From Clostridium sp. CAG:567 (GTDB lineage Bacteria > Bacillota > Clostridia > TANB77 > CAG-508): a stretch of 18,919 nucleotides of DNA. This document shows positions 7,632-14,969 of this stretch, in pieces. The DNA lies in contig FR902196.1 in the NCBI GenBank assembly GCA_000437855.1, forward strand, positions 1 to 18,919. The letters are read 5' to 3'. Below the pieces are notes generated by a model. It saw only the letters and a list, made by a program, of their open reading frames with translations. It did no database searches and was not told the DNA's origin. The position numbers and the translations under genes were made by a program. Positions within the stretch are counted from its first letter, which is position 1; every line of letters begins with the position of its first letter.

Positions 7632-9011
7632 CTAGTGTGTTAATGTTCCATTTGGTGTATTTGTTATTACTAAAATGTCTTGCTCTTCTCCTGTTTTAGC
7701 ATTTATATATACTAAAAAGTCTGTATCATCAACTTTTCCTTTAAATTCCCAACATAATACTTCGGTTTTCCACTCTGTTGGAATTATTGCTAAATTTTCA
7801 CTTAAAATATTTAATTTTGAATTCAAATTTTTCTTGGCTTGTTCTATCGTGATTTTTATATCTGAAATATTTCTTTTTTCATGGCTATTTAAATATCCTG
7901 TTGTCTCAATTCCCATTATTTCTCCATTATCTAATGCAACTTTTAACTTAATTAAATCCGGATATACAGTTACTCCATCTTGTTCATAAGCATAATTAAT
8001 TGTAACAATTCCATCTTGTTTTAAATAGTATGTTTCTTTCATGTCATCAAATCCACGTGATTTTAAAAACTCTTTTCCTATTTCATCTGCTCTTTCTTGT
8101 GTAACACTTTCTGCTTGGACATCTCTGTTATAATTCATAAATACTACATGTCCACCTTTTTCAGATATTGAAATCACCATATTCGTGTCTGATTCTCCAT
8201 TTATTTTTGCATTAAAATCAAATGTAGGCATATTTGTGTTTTCAGATTTTCCAGTAAAATTAATTTCTTGAACTTTATCTTCCCCTATAAACTTTTTCGC
8301 AATTTCTTGTGCTTTTTGTTCATCTATATTTTCACCTGTTAATCCCCTTTTTTCTTTACTTGTTATATGCTCTGAAAATGCACCATCATATATTAAACCA
8401 GAATATTCATGAAAATTCTGCTCCATATTACTAAAACTGCTTTTTGATATATTACTAACTTCTTGAGCAAATGCAACTGTACCTTTTTTAGTTAATTCAC
8501 CCCAACTAATTCTTCCGCTACCTATATCTGTTGATAATTGATCTAGTGTATTTTTTAATTCTACGCTATAATCATGTAATTCTTTTAAATTGTCTAAATC
8601 TTCTTGTGTTAATTTTTCATTTTTTATGTTTTTTCTTGATAAAGAATAACTATAATCACTTACTTGATTTAAAAATTTTGCTGTTTTTTCAAGTTCTACA
8701 GATTCAATTGGTAATCTTGACAAATATACTTGCGCTAAGTTCGCTTCTTTCCACACATTTGTTAATGTTTCTGCTCCATGCTCTGAGGTACTTGATATTA
8801 ATGATTTTGCTAAATATGTTTCAACATCTTGCACATAATTTACTAACTCATAAAAGGCCATATTGTATTGATTTTCTGAAGCTTGTCTATAATCTACTTG
8901 TTTTTTATAAATCCATATTCCCATTGCTATTATTATAGCAAATAAAGCCACTACAACACTAAGCATGTGTCTGTCTTTTAATCTATTTTTCCAATCCACT
9001 AATTTATTCAT
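7632..9011 (-). CDS. ypeB: Germination protein YpeB
   Basis: 459 residues. A single N-terminal membrane segment (about 16-35) is followed by a helical region and then C-terminal repeats resembling PepSY/YpeB domains (for example VQEINFTGKSENTN and ITIEQAKKNLNSKLNIL). YpeB is made in the forespore, sits in the inner spore membrane and is needed for SleB to be present and held inactive until germination. The gene starts 20 nt downstream of sleB, the order found in Bacillus and many clostridia, with an AAAGGAAG ribosome site. The length is normal for the family and the frame is intact. No convincing terminator was seen between it and the SASP gene 149 nt away. Confidence 0.92.
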   Translation of the reverse strand: MNKLVDWKNRLKDRHMLSVVVALFAIIIAMGIWIYKKQVDYRQASENQYNMAFYELVNYVQDVETYLAKSLISSTSEHGAETLTNVWKEANLAQVYLSRLPIESVELEKTAKFLNQVSDYSYSLSRKNIKNEKLTQEDLDNLKELHDYSVELKNTLDQLSTDIGSGRISWGELTKKGTVAFAQEVSNISKSSFSNMEQNFHEYSGLIYDGAFSEHITSKEKRGLTGENIDEQKAQEIAKKFIGEDKVQEINFTGKSENTNMPTFDFNAKINGESDTNMVISISEKGGHVVFMNYNRDVQAESVTQERADEIGKEFLKSRGFDDMKETYYLKQDGIVTINYAYEQDGVTVYPDLIKLKVALDNGEIMGIETTGYLNSHEKRNISDIKITIEQAKKNLNSKLNILSENLAIIPTEWKTEVLCWEFKGKVDDTDFLVYINAKTGEEQDILVITNTPNGTLTH

Positions 9012-9031
9012 TTTTTATCTTCCTTTCTTAT

Positions 9032-9502
9032 TTATTTGCAAAAGCGATGTTTTCCAATAGTCTTTATAAGTGGTCTTGACCAAATCCACTTATTTGTTGC
9101 AGTAGCAGGATTAAAATAATATACAGCTCCATCAGTTGGATCCCATCCATTCATTGCATCTCTTGCTGCTTTCATTACTGTAGCTTCATCTTCCATAGCT
9201 TGATTAATCTGGCCATCAGATACCGCAGTAAAAGCACCTGACTGATAAATAACTCCTGCAATTGTATTTGGAAATCTTGAATCTTTAACTCTATTTAATA
9301 TAACTGCACCAATTGCTACCTGACCTTCATAAGGTTCTCCTCTTGCTTCACCATTTATCGCTCTTGCAAGAAGTTGTATATCTGAATTGCTACCACTACT
9401 TGCAGCTTGTACCTCTTCTTTTGGCAATGAATTTACAATATAAATTATTGTTATAAATACCACAAATACAAAAACTACGTAAAAAAATATTTTTTTCTTC
9501 AT
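9032..9502 (-). CDS. sleB: SleB/CwlJ-type spore cortex-lytic hydrolase
   Basis: 156 residues from the chosen start (MKKKIFF). A further 13 in-frame codons lie upstream (to 9541), but that ATG has no ribosome site and lies upstream of the likely transcription start. The chosen ATG follows CAGGAG with 6-nt spacing. An N-terminal membrane/signal segment (about 5-25) leads to a possible cleavage site after VQA. The catalytic domain begins at LLARAINGEARGEPYEGQVA, with the likely catalytic Glu in NGEARGE (residue 52), and ends GKHRFCK. SleB-type enzymes are lytic transglycosylases of cortex peptidoglycan containing muramic lactam. The usual N-terminal peptidoglycan-binding domain is missing, so only the catalytic domain is exported, as in CwlJ. 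Pairing with ypeB supports the sleB name. Confidence 0.88.
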   Translation of the reverse strand: MKKKIFFYVVFVFVVFITIIYIVNSLPKEEVQAASSGSNSDIQLLARAINGEARGEPYEGQVAIGAVILNRVKDSRFPNTIAGVIYQSGAFTAVSDGQINQAMEDEATVMKAARDAMNGWDPTDGAVYYFNPATATNKWIWSRPLIKTIGKHRFCK

Positions 9503-9529
9503 AATAAACTCCTGTATTTTTATTATTGG

Positions 9530-9559
9530 TATTTTGCACATTTTTTTGTAAATTTATTC
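9530..9559 (-). promoter_or_regulatory. Sigma-G-like promoter of sleB-ypeB
   Basis: Minus strand: -35 GAATA (9555-9559), 18-bp spacer, -10 CAAAATA (9530-9536). The known Bacillus sigma-G pattern is GHATR-N18-CATxHTA, so this differs at one -10 base. Its place 28 nt ahead of the sleB start and the forespore role of SleB/YpeB support it. It also rules out the upstream in-frame ATG at 9541. Confidence 0.5.
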
Positions 9560-9599
9560 AATTTTTATTTTTAAAAATTAGTTATATATTTTTTATACA

Positions 9600-9835
9600 A
9601 TAAAAAAGCAATTCCTATTATAGAATTGCTTTTTGTTTTGCATTTCATTATATAACCGCATACTCACTATTTGATTGTTCAGCGTAATTTCATAGGTTCC
9701 TAACATTTTCAAATTTGGTTTAACAAGACTTCTTCTTTAAACCCAGTCGTACCATATTCCAAATATAGCTTCTAACCCTCTTTCTGAATGTTTTGACCAT
9801 ATTTCATCACATTATGTTAATTAATTCAAACAAAA
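9600..9835 (-). ncRNA. Candidate structured non-coding RNA (unproven)
   Basis: This gap between sleB and the glycosyltransferase holds no intact gene. Read on the minus strand, it shows three nested complementary pairs: 9784-9788 with 9678-9682, 9774-9779 with 9694-9698 (one bulge), and 9737-9743 with 9717-9723. It ends in a strong terminator hairpin (9603-9634) with no gene to terminate. A -35-like TTGAAC and AT-rich -10 region lie near 9850-9880 on the same strand. These facts fit a ~200-nt stable RNA. The alternative is a decayed gene, because one minus-strand frame (two segments split by one stop) reads protein-like. I cannot assign a known RNA family. Confidence 0.25.
9603..9634 (-). terminator. 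Intrinsic terminator hairpin without an obvious gene
   Basis: A perfect 12-bp stem (9603-9614 with 9623-9634, 8-nt loop) with a GAATTGC core is followed by a T-tract on the minus strand (complement of 9602-9607). It also has Ts on the plus strand, so it could work in both directions. No minus-strand protein gene ends here, which is the main reason to suspect a small RNA. Confidence 0.7.
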
Positions 9836-9840
9836 AAGTT

Positions 9841-9869
9841 TTGTATTTTTATATAATATATGATACAAT
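9841..9869 (+). promoter_or_regulatory. Promoter of the diacylglycerol glycosyltransferase gene
   Basis: Plus strand: -35 TTGTAT (9841-9846), 17-bp spacer, extended -10 TGATACAAT (hexamer 9864-9869). Transcription would start near 9876, placing the AAAGGAG ribosome site and the ATG at 9905 on the transcript but not the in-frame ATG at 9860. Confidence 0.55.
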
Positions 9870-9904
9870 TGGTTCAAATAAATAAAAGGAGAAAATTTTT
9901 TTAT

Positions 9905-11029
9905 ATGAAAAAAGTATTAATTTTTTATGCTTCTTATGGTGGTGGGCATTTATCAGCAGCAAAGTCTATTCAAAAATATATAACAGAAAATTATGAAGAT
10001 GTTGAGTCTCAAATGGTTGACTGTATGAAATACATAAATAAGCCTTTAGAAAAGGTAACAACTGGTGCTTATAGAGAAATGGCTAAAAAAGCTCCTAAGT
10101 TATGGGGTAAAGTTTATTTTGACTCAGAAAAAGGACTGCTTTCTGAGATAAGCAAAGATAGCAACAAGTTAATGGCTAAAAAATTATGTAAGTTAATTAA
10201 CGAAATAAATCCTGATTTAATTATTTCAACACATCCTTTTAGTAGCCAAATGACAAGTTATTTAAAAGGTAAATGTAAAATAGATTGTGAAATTGCTACA
10301 ATCCTTACTGATTTTGCTATTCATAAACAATGGCTTGTCGGAAGCGAATATACAAATAATTTTTTTGTTTCAAATGATAATATGAAACAAGATATGATTA
10401 ATCTTGGAATAAATGAAAATAAAATTCATGTTACTGGAATTCCAATGTCTGATAGATTTTTTGAGAACTTTGATAAATCAAAAATCTATGAAATGTTTAA
10501 ATTAGATCCTAATAAAAAGGTAATATTGTTTTTCGGTGGCGGAGAATTCGGATTAGGAAAAGATCGTACTGTCCAAGTGTTAGAATCTTTTATAAAAAAG
10601 CTTCCTAATTTTCAAATTGTTGCTGTTGCAGGTAAAAATGAAAAAATGAAAGAATCTTTTGAAGAGTTATCTAAAAATAATAATGCTGAAAATAGAGTGA
10701 GAGTTCTTGGATTTACTGATAAAGTTCCTGAACTTATGAATATATCTTGTTTAGTAGTTAGTAAACCTGGTGGTCTTACTACTACTGAAACTTTAGCCTC
10801 AAATTTGCCAATGATTATAATAAATCCAATACCTGGTCAAGAAGAAGAAAATGCAGAATTTTTAGAATCTAAAGGTGCAGGTGTATGGCTTAAAGCAACT
10901 GATAATCCTGATGAAGTAATTGATTCAATATTTAAAGATGAAAATACTTTAATAAAAATGAAAGAAAATGCGATTAAGCTTGCTAAAAAGAAATCTACTC
11001 AAGAAATTTGTGATACATTATTAAAATAA
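9905..11029 (+). CDS. Processive diacylglycerol glycosyltransferase-like (UgtP/MGDG synthase family)
   Basis: 374 residues from the ATG at 9905; an in-frame ATG at 9860 overlaps the promoter -10 and has no ribosome site, whereas AAAGGAG lies ahead of 9905. A GT-B fold of family GT28 is indicated by the N-terminal FYASYGGGHLSAAKSI (7-22), the middle VTGIPMSDRFF (176-186), FFGGGEFGLGKDRT (209-222) and the donor-nucleotide site KPGGLTTTETLA (287-298). Relatives transfer glucose or galactose from a UDP-sugar to diacylglycerol, giving membrane glycolipids and the lipid anchor of lipoteichoic acid. The enzyme would act at the inner face of the membrane. Sugar specificity cannot be read from sequence. 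It is a single-gene unit with its own promoter and terminator. Confidence 0.85.
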   Translation: MKKVLIFYASYGGGHLSAAKSIQKYITENYEDVESQMVDCMKYINKPLEKVTTGAYREMAKKAPKLWGKVYFDSEKGLLSEISKDSNKLMAKKLCKLINEINPDLIISTHPFSSQMTSYLKGKCKIDCEIATILTDFAIHKQWLVGSEYTNNFFVSNDNMKQDMINLGINENKIHVTGIPMSDRFFENFDKSKIYEMFKLDPNKKVILFFGGGEFGLGKDRTVQVLESFIKKLPNFQIVAVAGKNEKMKESFEELSKNNNAENRVRVLGFTDKVPELMNISCLVVSKPGGLTTTETLASNLPMIIINPIPGQEEENAEFLESKGAGVWLKATDNPDEVIDSIFKDENTLIKMKENAIKLAKKKSTQEICDTLLK

Positions 11030-11031
11030 GT

Positions 11032-11067
11032 AAAAAAGATTGAGAAAATAAATTCTCAATCTTTTTT
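11032..11067 (+). terminator. Bidirectional terminator between the glycosyltransferase and recR
   Basis: A perfect 15-bp stem (11032-11046 with 11053-11067, 6-nt loop AATAAA) has a GATTGAG core with T-tracts on both strands. It lies 2 nt after the glycosyltransferase stop and 55 nt after the recR stop on the other strand, so it can end both convergent transcripts. Confidence 0.9.
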
Positions 11068-11121
11068 ATTTATAACAAAATTAAGTCTCCTTTGACTGTA
11101 CGAGTTGCAAAGCAACTTTTC

Positions 11122-11721
11122 TTATAACTCTCTTCTTCCTTCTAAAGCTTTACTTAAAGTAACTTCATCTGTGTATTCTAAATCTCCACCTACTGGAATT
11201 CCGTGTGCTATTCTTGTAACTTTTACGCCAAGTGGTTTCACAAGTTTAGAGATATACATTGCTGTTGCTTCCCCTTCAACTCTTGGGTTTGTCGCTAAAA
11301 TTATTTCTTTAACTTTTCCTTCCATTAAACGTGAAAGCAATTCTTTTAATTTTATATCATCTGGGCCTACTCCGTTCATTGGAGAAATACTTCCATGTAA
11401 TACATGATATACACCCTTAAATTCATGTGTTCTTTCCATTGCAACAACATCTCTTACATCTTCAACAACACATATAACAGAATGATCTCTGTTTTGATTT
11501 CCACATATTGGACAAGGATCTGTATCTGTAATATTAAAGCATTGAGAACAATATTTTAAGTTCTTTTTTGCATCTTGTATTGCTGTTATAAATTCATTTG
11601 TTTCTTCTTCACTTGCATCTAATATATGAAATGCAAGCCTTGCTGCTGTTTTATTTCCAATGCTAGGCAATTTTTCAAATGCTTCAATTAATTTTTCTAT
11701 TGATGGTGAATAATATGACAT
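11122..11721 (-). CDS. recR: Recombination mediator protein RecR
   Basis: 199 residues, full length. An N-terminal helix-hairpin-helix region has KLPSIGNKTAARLAFHIL (18-35). A four-Cys zinc finger follows with Cys58, Cys61, Cys70 and Cys73 (YCSQCFN...PCPICGN). The Toprim domain begins VICVVEDVRDVVAMERT. RecR works with RecO and RecF to load RecA on gapped or SSB-coated DNA. It is the last gene of dnaX-ybaB-recR, a conserved firmicute order. Its start is only 1 nt past the ybaB stop, which suggests translational coupling. Downstream lies the bidirectional terminator at 11032-11067. Confidence 0.96.
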   Translation of the reverse strand: MSYYSPSIEKLIEAFEKLPSIGNKTAARLAFHILDASEEETNEFITAIQDAKKNLKYCSQCFNITDTDPCPICGNQNRDHSVICVVEDVRDVVAMERTHEFKGVYHVLHGSISPMNGVGPDDIKLKELLSRLMEGKVKEIILATNPRVEGEATAMYISKLVKPLGVKVTRIAHGIPVGGDLEYTDEVTLSKALEGRREL

Positions 11722-11722
11722 A

Positions 11723-12064
11723 CTACATTAACCCCGGAATATTGTATTTTCCAAGCTCTTGAGCTTGTGCACTATCAACCTTTCTTAATGCTTCATTTAC
11801 ACAACTTAATATTAAATCTTGTAACATTTCTACATCTTCTGGATCAACAGCTTCTTTTTGAATTTTAATTTCTTTTATTTCCTTGCTACCAGATACTTTT
11901 ACATATACTGCTCCGCCACCTACACTTGCATCAAATTCTTTATTTGCAAGTTCTGTTTGTGATTTTTCCATATCTGCTTGCATTTTTTTTGCTTCTTTCA
12001 TTAATTGATTGATGTTCATTCCACCAAATCCACCCATTCCTCCTGGGAAACCTCTTTTTGACAT
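11723..12064 (-). CDS. ybaB: YbaB/EbfC-family nucleoid-associated protein
   Basis: 113 residues. A Gly/Met-rich N-terminus (GFPGGMGGFGGMN) leads to a helix (MKEAKKMQADMEKSQTELAN) and the family's VGGGAVYVKVSGSKEIKEIKI strand region, then DPEDVEMLQDLILSCVNEAL. YbaB proteins form dimers that bind DNA without much sequence preference and are almost always encoded between dnaX and recR, as here. The gene starts 13 nt after the dnaX stop and ends 1 nt before recR begins. The ribosome site is GGAGTG about 6-8 nt from the ATG. Confidence 0.94.
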   Translation of the reverse strand: MSKRGFPGGMGGFGGMNINQLMKEAKKMQADMEKSQTELANKEFDASVGGGAVYVKVSGSKEIKEIKIQKEAVDPEDVEMLQDLILSCVNEALRKVDSAQAQELGKYNIPGLM

Positions 12065-12077
12065 TTAATATACACTC

Positions 12078-13676
12078 CTATTCTTCTATAATATTTACTG
12101 GAATATCTAATTCCTCTTTAATTGTATCCTCAGAGCTTTTTTCTTTAGCTTTTTGCGCTAAAATAGCATCCTGACAATCTAATAACTTAACTCTCATTTC
12201 TTTTCCACATTCTATTGAAACAAGCCTCGTTAATTCTTGTATGTTTTCTGGCTTTTCCATAATACTTTTTACAAATGGAGTTAATCCATTTTGAAATACT
12301 ATACCAACTGTCATATCATTTAACATCGTTGCAACTGTATTTAATAAATTACTTGCTAAAAGCATTTTTCTGTCTTGTTTTAATTGTTCTATTATTTTAT
12401 TCCAAAATGATAGTTTTTCTATATTTAAATTTGAAACTTGCTCTATATGTACTTTTCCTACTGACTTATCAAACTTTTTATCTTCTTTTGGTTCTGTACT
12501 TTGTTGAACTGCCACTTTAATATTACCTGAATTTATTTTATTTTCTAAATTGTTCAATCTGGCTGTTATATCTTCAAGTCCTGATGTGTTTGTATTTTCT
12601 TGTGGACTACATAGCTTTATCATTTCTACTTCAAACAATACCGTTTTTTGTGAAGACCATTTCATATTATTTTCAAGTTCTGATAATGCATAAATTATTT
12701 GAAGTAATCTTTCTTTTGAAATTTGTTTTGAAATTTCATCCATTTGTTTTACTTCATCTTGGCTATATATTTCAAGCTTTCCACCAGTTTTATATACTAA
12801 CATATCTTTGGCATATTTAATAATTTCCCATAATAAATTTGTTAATTCTTTTCCTTGGTTAGTAATCTCCTCAATTGTTTTTAATATGTCTTCTACTTTA
12901 TATTCAGCTATTGCTTTCATAATTTGTGCTATAAATGTTAATTTTGGAATTCCAACTAAATCTTTAACTAAATTTTCATCAATTTTATCATTTCCTTCTT
13001 GAATACATCTTTCAAGAATACTTAAAGCATCTCTCATTGCTCCATCTGCCAAAACAGATATTATTTTTAATGCTTCTTTTGTAATTTCTATATTACTTTC
13101 TTTACATACAAATTCAAGTCTTTTACTAATGTCATTATTTGATATTTTTTTAAAATCAAAACGTTGACATCTTGAAAGTATAGTTGCTGGTAACTTTTGA
13201 GGTTCTGTTGTTGCTAATATGAATTTAACATGTGCTGGTGGTTCTTCTAATGTTTTTAAAAGTGCATTAAAAGCTCCTGTTGAAAGCATGTGAACCTCGT
13301 CTATAATATATACTCTATATTTTGCAAGTGTTGGCAAAAAATTAACCTCATCACGAATTGCTCTAATGTCATCTACACTGTTGTTTGATGCAGCATCCAT
13401 TTCAACAATATCTGTTAAAGAACCTGATAATGCAGCTTTGCAAATCTCACACTCATTACATGGTTCTCCATCTTGAGGATTTAAGCAGTTTACAGCTCTT
13501 GCTAAAATTTTAGCGGTAGTAGTTTTACCAGTACCTCTTGTACCATTTAATAAATATGCATGACCCACTCTACCAGACATAATTTGATTTCTTAATGTCT
13601 TAGTTATAGCCTCTTGGCCAACCATATCCGAAAATTTTAGTGGTCTAAATTTTCTATACAAAGCCATATATGCCAT
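12078..13676 (-). CDS. dnaX: DNA polymerase III subunit gamma/tau
   Basis: 532 residues. The clamp-loader AAA+ domain comes first: Walker A GTRGTGKT (45-52), zinc-binding Cys64, Cys73, Cys76 and Cys79, Walker B YIIDEVHM with Asp126-Glu127, sensor-1 ATTEP near 155-159, and arginine-finger motif SRC at 168-170. The oligomerisation domain follows, then a variable charged C-terminal part that would bind polymerase in tau. It loads the sliding clamp and holds the replisome together. The start follows AAAGGTGA; Met4 (MALYRKFRP) is a possible alternative. No frameshift site of the E. coli gamma-producing kind was found near residue 430. It lies downstream of the SRP RNA gene, as in Bacillus, with a 224-nt gap. 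Confidence 0.96.
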   Translation of the reverse strand: MAYMALYRKFRPLKFSDMVGQEAITKTLRNQIMSGRVGHAYLLNGTRGTGKTTTAKILARAVNCLNPQDGEPCNECEICKAALSGSLTDIVEMDAASNNSVDDIRAIRDEVNFLPTLAKYRVYIIDEVHMLSTGAFNALLKTLEEPPAHVKFILATTEPQKLPATILSRCQRFDFKKISNNDISKRLEFVCKESNIEITKEALKIISVLADGAMRDALSILERCIQEGNDKIDENLVKDLVGIPKLTFIAQIMKAIAEYKVEDILKTIEEITNQGKELTNLLWEIIKYAKDMLVYKTGGKLEIYSQDEVKQMDEISKQISKERLLQIIYALSELENNMKWSSQKTVLFEVEMIKLCSPQENTNTSGLEDITARLNNLENKINSGNIKVAVQQSTEPKEDKKFDKSVGKVHIEQVSNLNIEKLSFWNKIIEQLKQDRKMLLASNLLNTVATMLNDMTVGIVFQNGLTPFVKSIMEKPENIQELTRLVSIECGKEMRVKLLDCQDAILAQKAKEKSSEDTIKEELDIPVNIIEE

Positions 13677-13900
13677 ACTTTTATCACCTTTTTCTTTACC
13701 TTTATTATTAGTAATATAATATTTTTTGAAGTGAATGCTGTGGGGACCAGCAAGCTAGAAGATGTTACTAAATTTTTTCAAATCATTATCAATGTTTGCA
13801 AAAAATTGTTGTTAAAGCTTCTTGCGAAGCTGGGGATGAACGAAAAAAAATATTATATTATAATACTATTTCTAATAAATAAATGATATGAAAATTTAGG
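13677..13900 (-). other. SRP RNA to dnaX intergenic region with GC-richer hairpins
   Basis: No supported gene. Against very AT-rich flanks, 13731-13845 carries GC-richer blocks. On the minus strand (the sense of dnaX), AGCTTC-GCAA-GAAGCT (13816-13831) forms a 6-bp hairpin with a GNRA tetraloop, followed by a loose T-rich tract. CCAGC and AGAAG in this block can instead pair with CTTCT and GCTGG near 13747-13761, so two mutually exclusive folds are possible. No clear sigma-A promoter for dnaX was found, so dnaX may depend on read-through from the SRP RNA promoter, with this region acting as leader or terminator. Confidence 0.4.
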
Positions 13901-14019
13901 GCACTAGTCACTCTATGGAGAATAATTCCACACAAAAGTATCTACTTATTGCTGCTTCCTTCCGGATCTGACAAGGTTCATAGGCTTTTATTGGTTTATT
14001 CTCCATACAATGACCAGGC
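13901..14019 (-). ncRNA. ffs: Small bacterial signal recognition particle RNA (4.5S type)
   Basis: Minus strand. The universal Ffh-binding core is present near 13945-13985: GAACCTTGTCAGATCCGGAA followed by GGAAGCAGC, including the GGAA tetraloop. Outer helices pair ATGGAGAATAA with TTATTCTCCAT and, at the ends, GCCTGGTCA with TGACTAGTGC (one bulge). About 119 nt between these ends, close to the small SRP class rather than the long Bacillus 6S-like scRNA with an Alu domain. The RNA joins Ffh to target membrane and secreted proteins co-translationally. It has its own strong promoter (14043-14071), and dnaX follows, as in Bacillus. Exact mature ends are estimated. Confidence 0.92.
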
Positions 14020-14042
14020 TTTACTCTAATCATATCATTTGA

Positions 14043-14071
14043 ATTATATACTTTTTTAGTTTAAATATCAA
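14043..14071 (-). promoter_or_regulatory. Sigma-A promoter of the SRP RNA
   Basis: Minus strand: -35 TTGATA (14066-14071), 17-bp spacer, -10 TATAAT (14043-14048). Transcription would begin near 14036, about 17 nt before the first helix of the SRP RNA. It sits just past the stop codon of the 247-residue protein gene. Confidence 0.8.
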
Positions 14072-14074
14072 GTA

Positions 14075-14818
14075 TTATTTGACTCTTTTAAATATTATAT
14101 TACTTGTATCATCTATTTCCAAATAACAGTTCTTTTCTTCTCCAAGATTTCCTGTTGGAAGTTCAAGTTCAATATTTGATTTATACTTTGCTTTTGTAGT
14201 TTCAATTATAAAGTCAAAAGAAACTTTAAATTTTATTTCTTCTTTTGATGTTTCTATTTTTTCTAATAAACTAGCATTATGCTCAATTTGTTTATCTTTA
14301 TCTGATGTATAATTTCCAATATCAGTATTACTAATACGTATTAAAGCGGTTCCACCTTTACTTCCTATTGTTAAATTTGTTGAACTACTTTGACTAGCTC
14401 CTTTGTATTCTAATTTTTCTTTTACCTCAAACTGTTCATCATAACTAAATAGTCTGCCTTCTTCACTATTAGGCATATATACCTTAATTGTACCCTTTTG
14501 TGGTTCCTCAATCACATTAATATTTTCTACTTTTATTGATTTTATTAATAAATCTTGTGTATTTTTCTTATTTTGATCAATGTAAAAATGAATATCATTA
14601 TTTTGATAAATACTAAAATCCCATTTTTTCTTACTTTCGTTTTTTTCTACACCCTCAACAGTACCAACTACAATAATTTTTGATAGTTTGAATGGCATAT
14701 TAGTTTCACCTTCAACCTCATATTTTATCATAAGAATTCCTACTGTTATAAGTATTAAACATATAATTGAAATTGCAACAACCAACTTTATTGTTTGTTT
14801 TCTACTTTCTGTAAACAT
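14075..14818 (-). CDS. Unrecognised membrane-anchored extracytoplasmic protein
   Basis: 247 residues. One hydrophobic segment (about 10-30, LVVAISIICLILITVGILM) near the N-terminus is followed by a polar, beta-rich domain, so a signal-anchored protein facing outside is likely. I do not recognise the family and see no catalytic motif. Repeating beta-like stretches include KSIKVENINVIEEPQKGTIK and IKFKVSFDFIIETTKAKYKS. The start follows AAAGGAG with 6-nt spacing, and a small hairpin (TCAGT/ACTGA, 14833-14848) sits just ahead of this site. It lies between tRNA-Ser and SRP RNA with no clear promoter, so it is probably read from the tRNA-Arg promoter. It has no counterpart in the Bacillus tadA-scr-dnaX order. 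Confidence 0.75.
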   Translation of the reverse strand: MFTESRKQTIKLVVAISIICLILITVGILMIKYEVEGETNMPFKLSKIIVVGTVEGVEKNESKKKWDFSIYQNNDIHFYIDQNKKNTQDLLIKSIKVENINVIEEPQKGTIKVYMPNSEEGRLFSYDEQFEVKEKLEYKGASQSSSTNLTIGSKGGTALIRISNTDIGNYTSDKDKQIEHNASLLEKIETSKEEIKFKVSFDFIIETTKAKYKSNIELELPTGNLGEEKNCYLEIDDTSNIIFKRVK

Positions 14819-14871
14819 ATTTTTCTCCTTTATCAGTTAATTTACTGACATAAGCTGATTTTCAAATTAAA

Positions 14872-14964
14872 TGGCGGAGCAGGTGGGATTCGAACCCACG
14901 TGGCGATTTAACACGCCTAATTGATTTCGAATCAACCTCGTTATGACCACTTCGATACTGCTCC
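14872..14964 (-). tRNA. tRNA-Ser (anticodon CGA)
   Basis: 93 nt. Acceptor GGAGCAG pairs with CTGCTCC, and GCCA (discriminator plus encoded CCA) ends the gene. Anticodon stem GTTGA/TCAAT with loop TTCGAAA gives CGA (14927-14929), reading UCG. A long variable arm and GTGGGTTCGAATCCCAC T-arm are typical of serine tRNAs. It starts 5 nt after the tadA stop. Confidence 0.96.
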
Positions 14965-14969
14965 ATATT

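Noticed and set aside
8531..8938. Plus-strand open frame of 135 codons.
   Set aside because: It lies fully inside ypeB on the opposite strand; its Leu/Ile/Phe-rich product is the mirror of AT-rich coding DNA.
10330..10350. 0A-like TGTCGGA inside the glycosyltransferase gene.
   Set aside because: Single imperfect core within coding sequence, with no second box and no promoter nearby.
11102..11120. Small hairpin AGTTGC-AAA-GCAACT after recR.
   Set aside because: On the recR strand it lacks a following U-tract; the longer hairpin at 11032-11067 is the better terminator.
13141..13160. A7 run in dnaX as a programmed frameshift or slippage site for a short gamma form.
   Set aside because: It falls near residues 175-177, inside the ATPase core, so a shifted product would not be a working gamma; such A-runs are common in this AT-rich DNA.
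13735..13850. T-box or known riboswitch ahead of dnaX.
   Set aside because: The GTGGGGACC string does not match the T-box core, no specifier loop was found, and dnaX is not a usual target.
13731..13886. Plus-strand open frame of 51 codons from GTG in the SRP-dnaX gap.
   Set aside because: No ribosome site, codons (GGG, ACC, AGC) unlike neighbouring genes, and it runs against both flanking genes; an RNA element explains the composition better.
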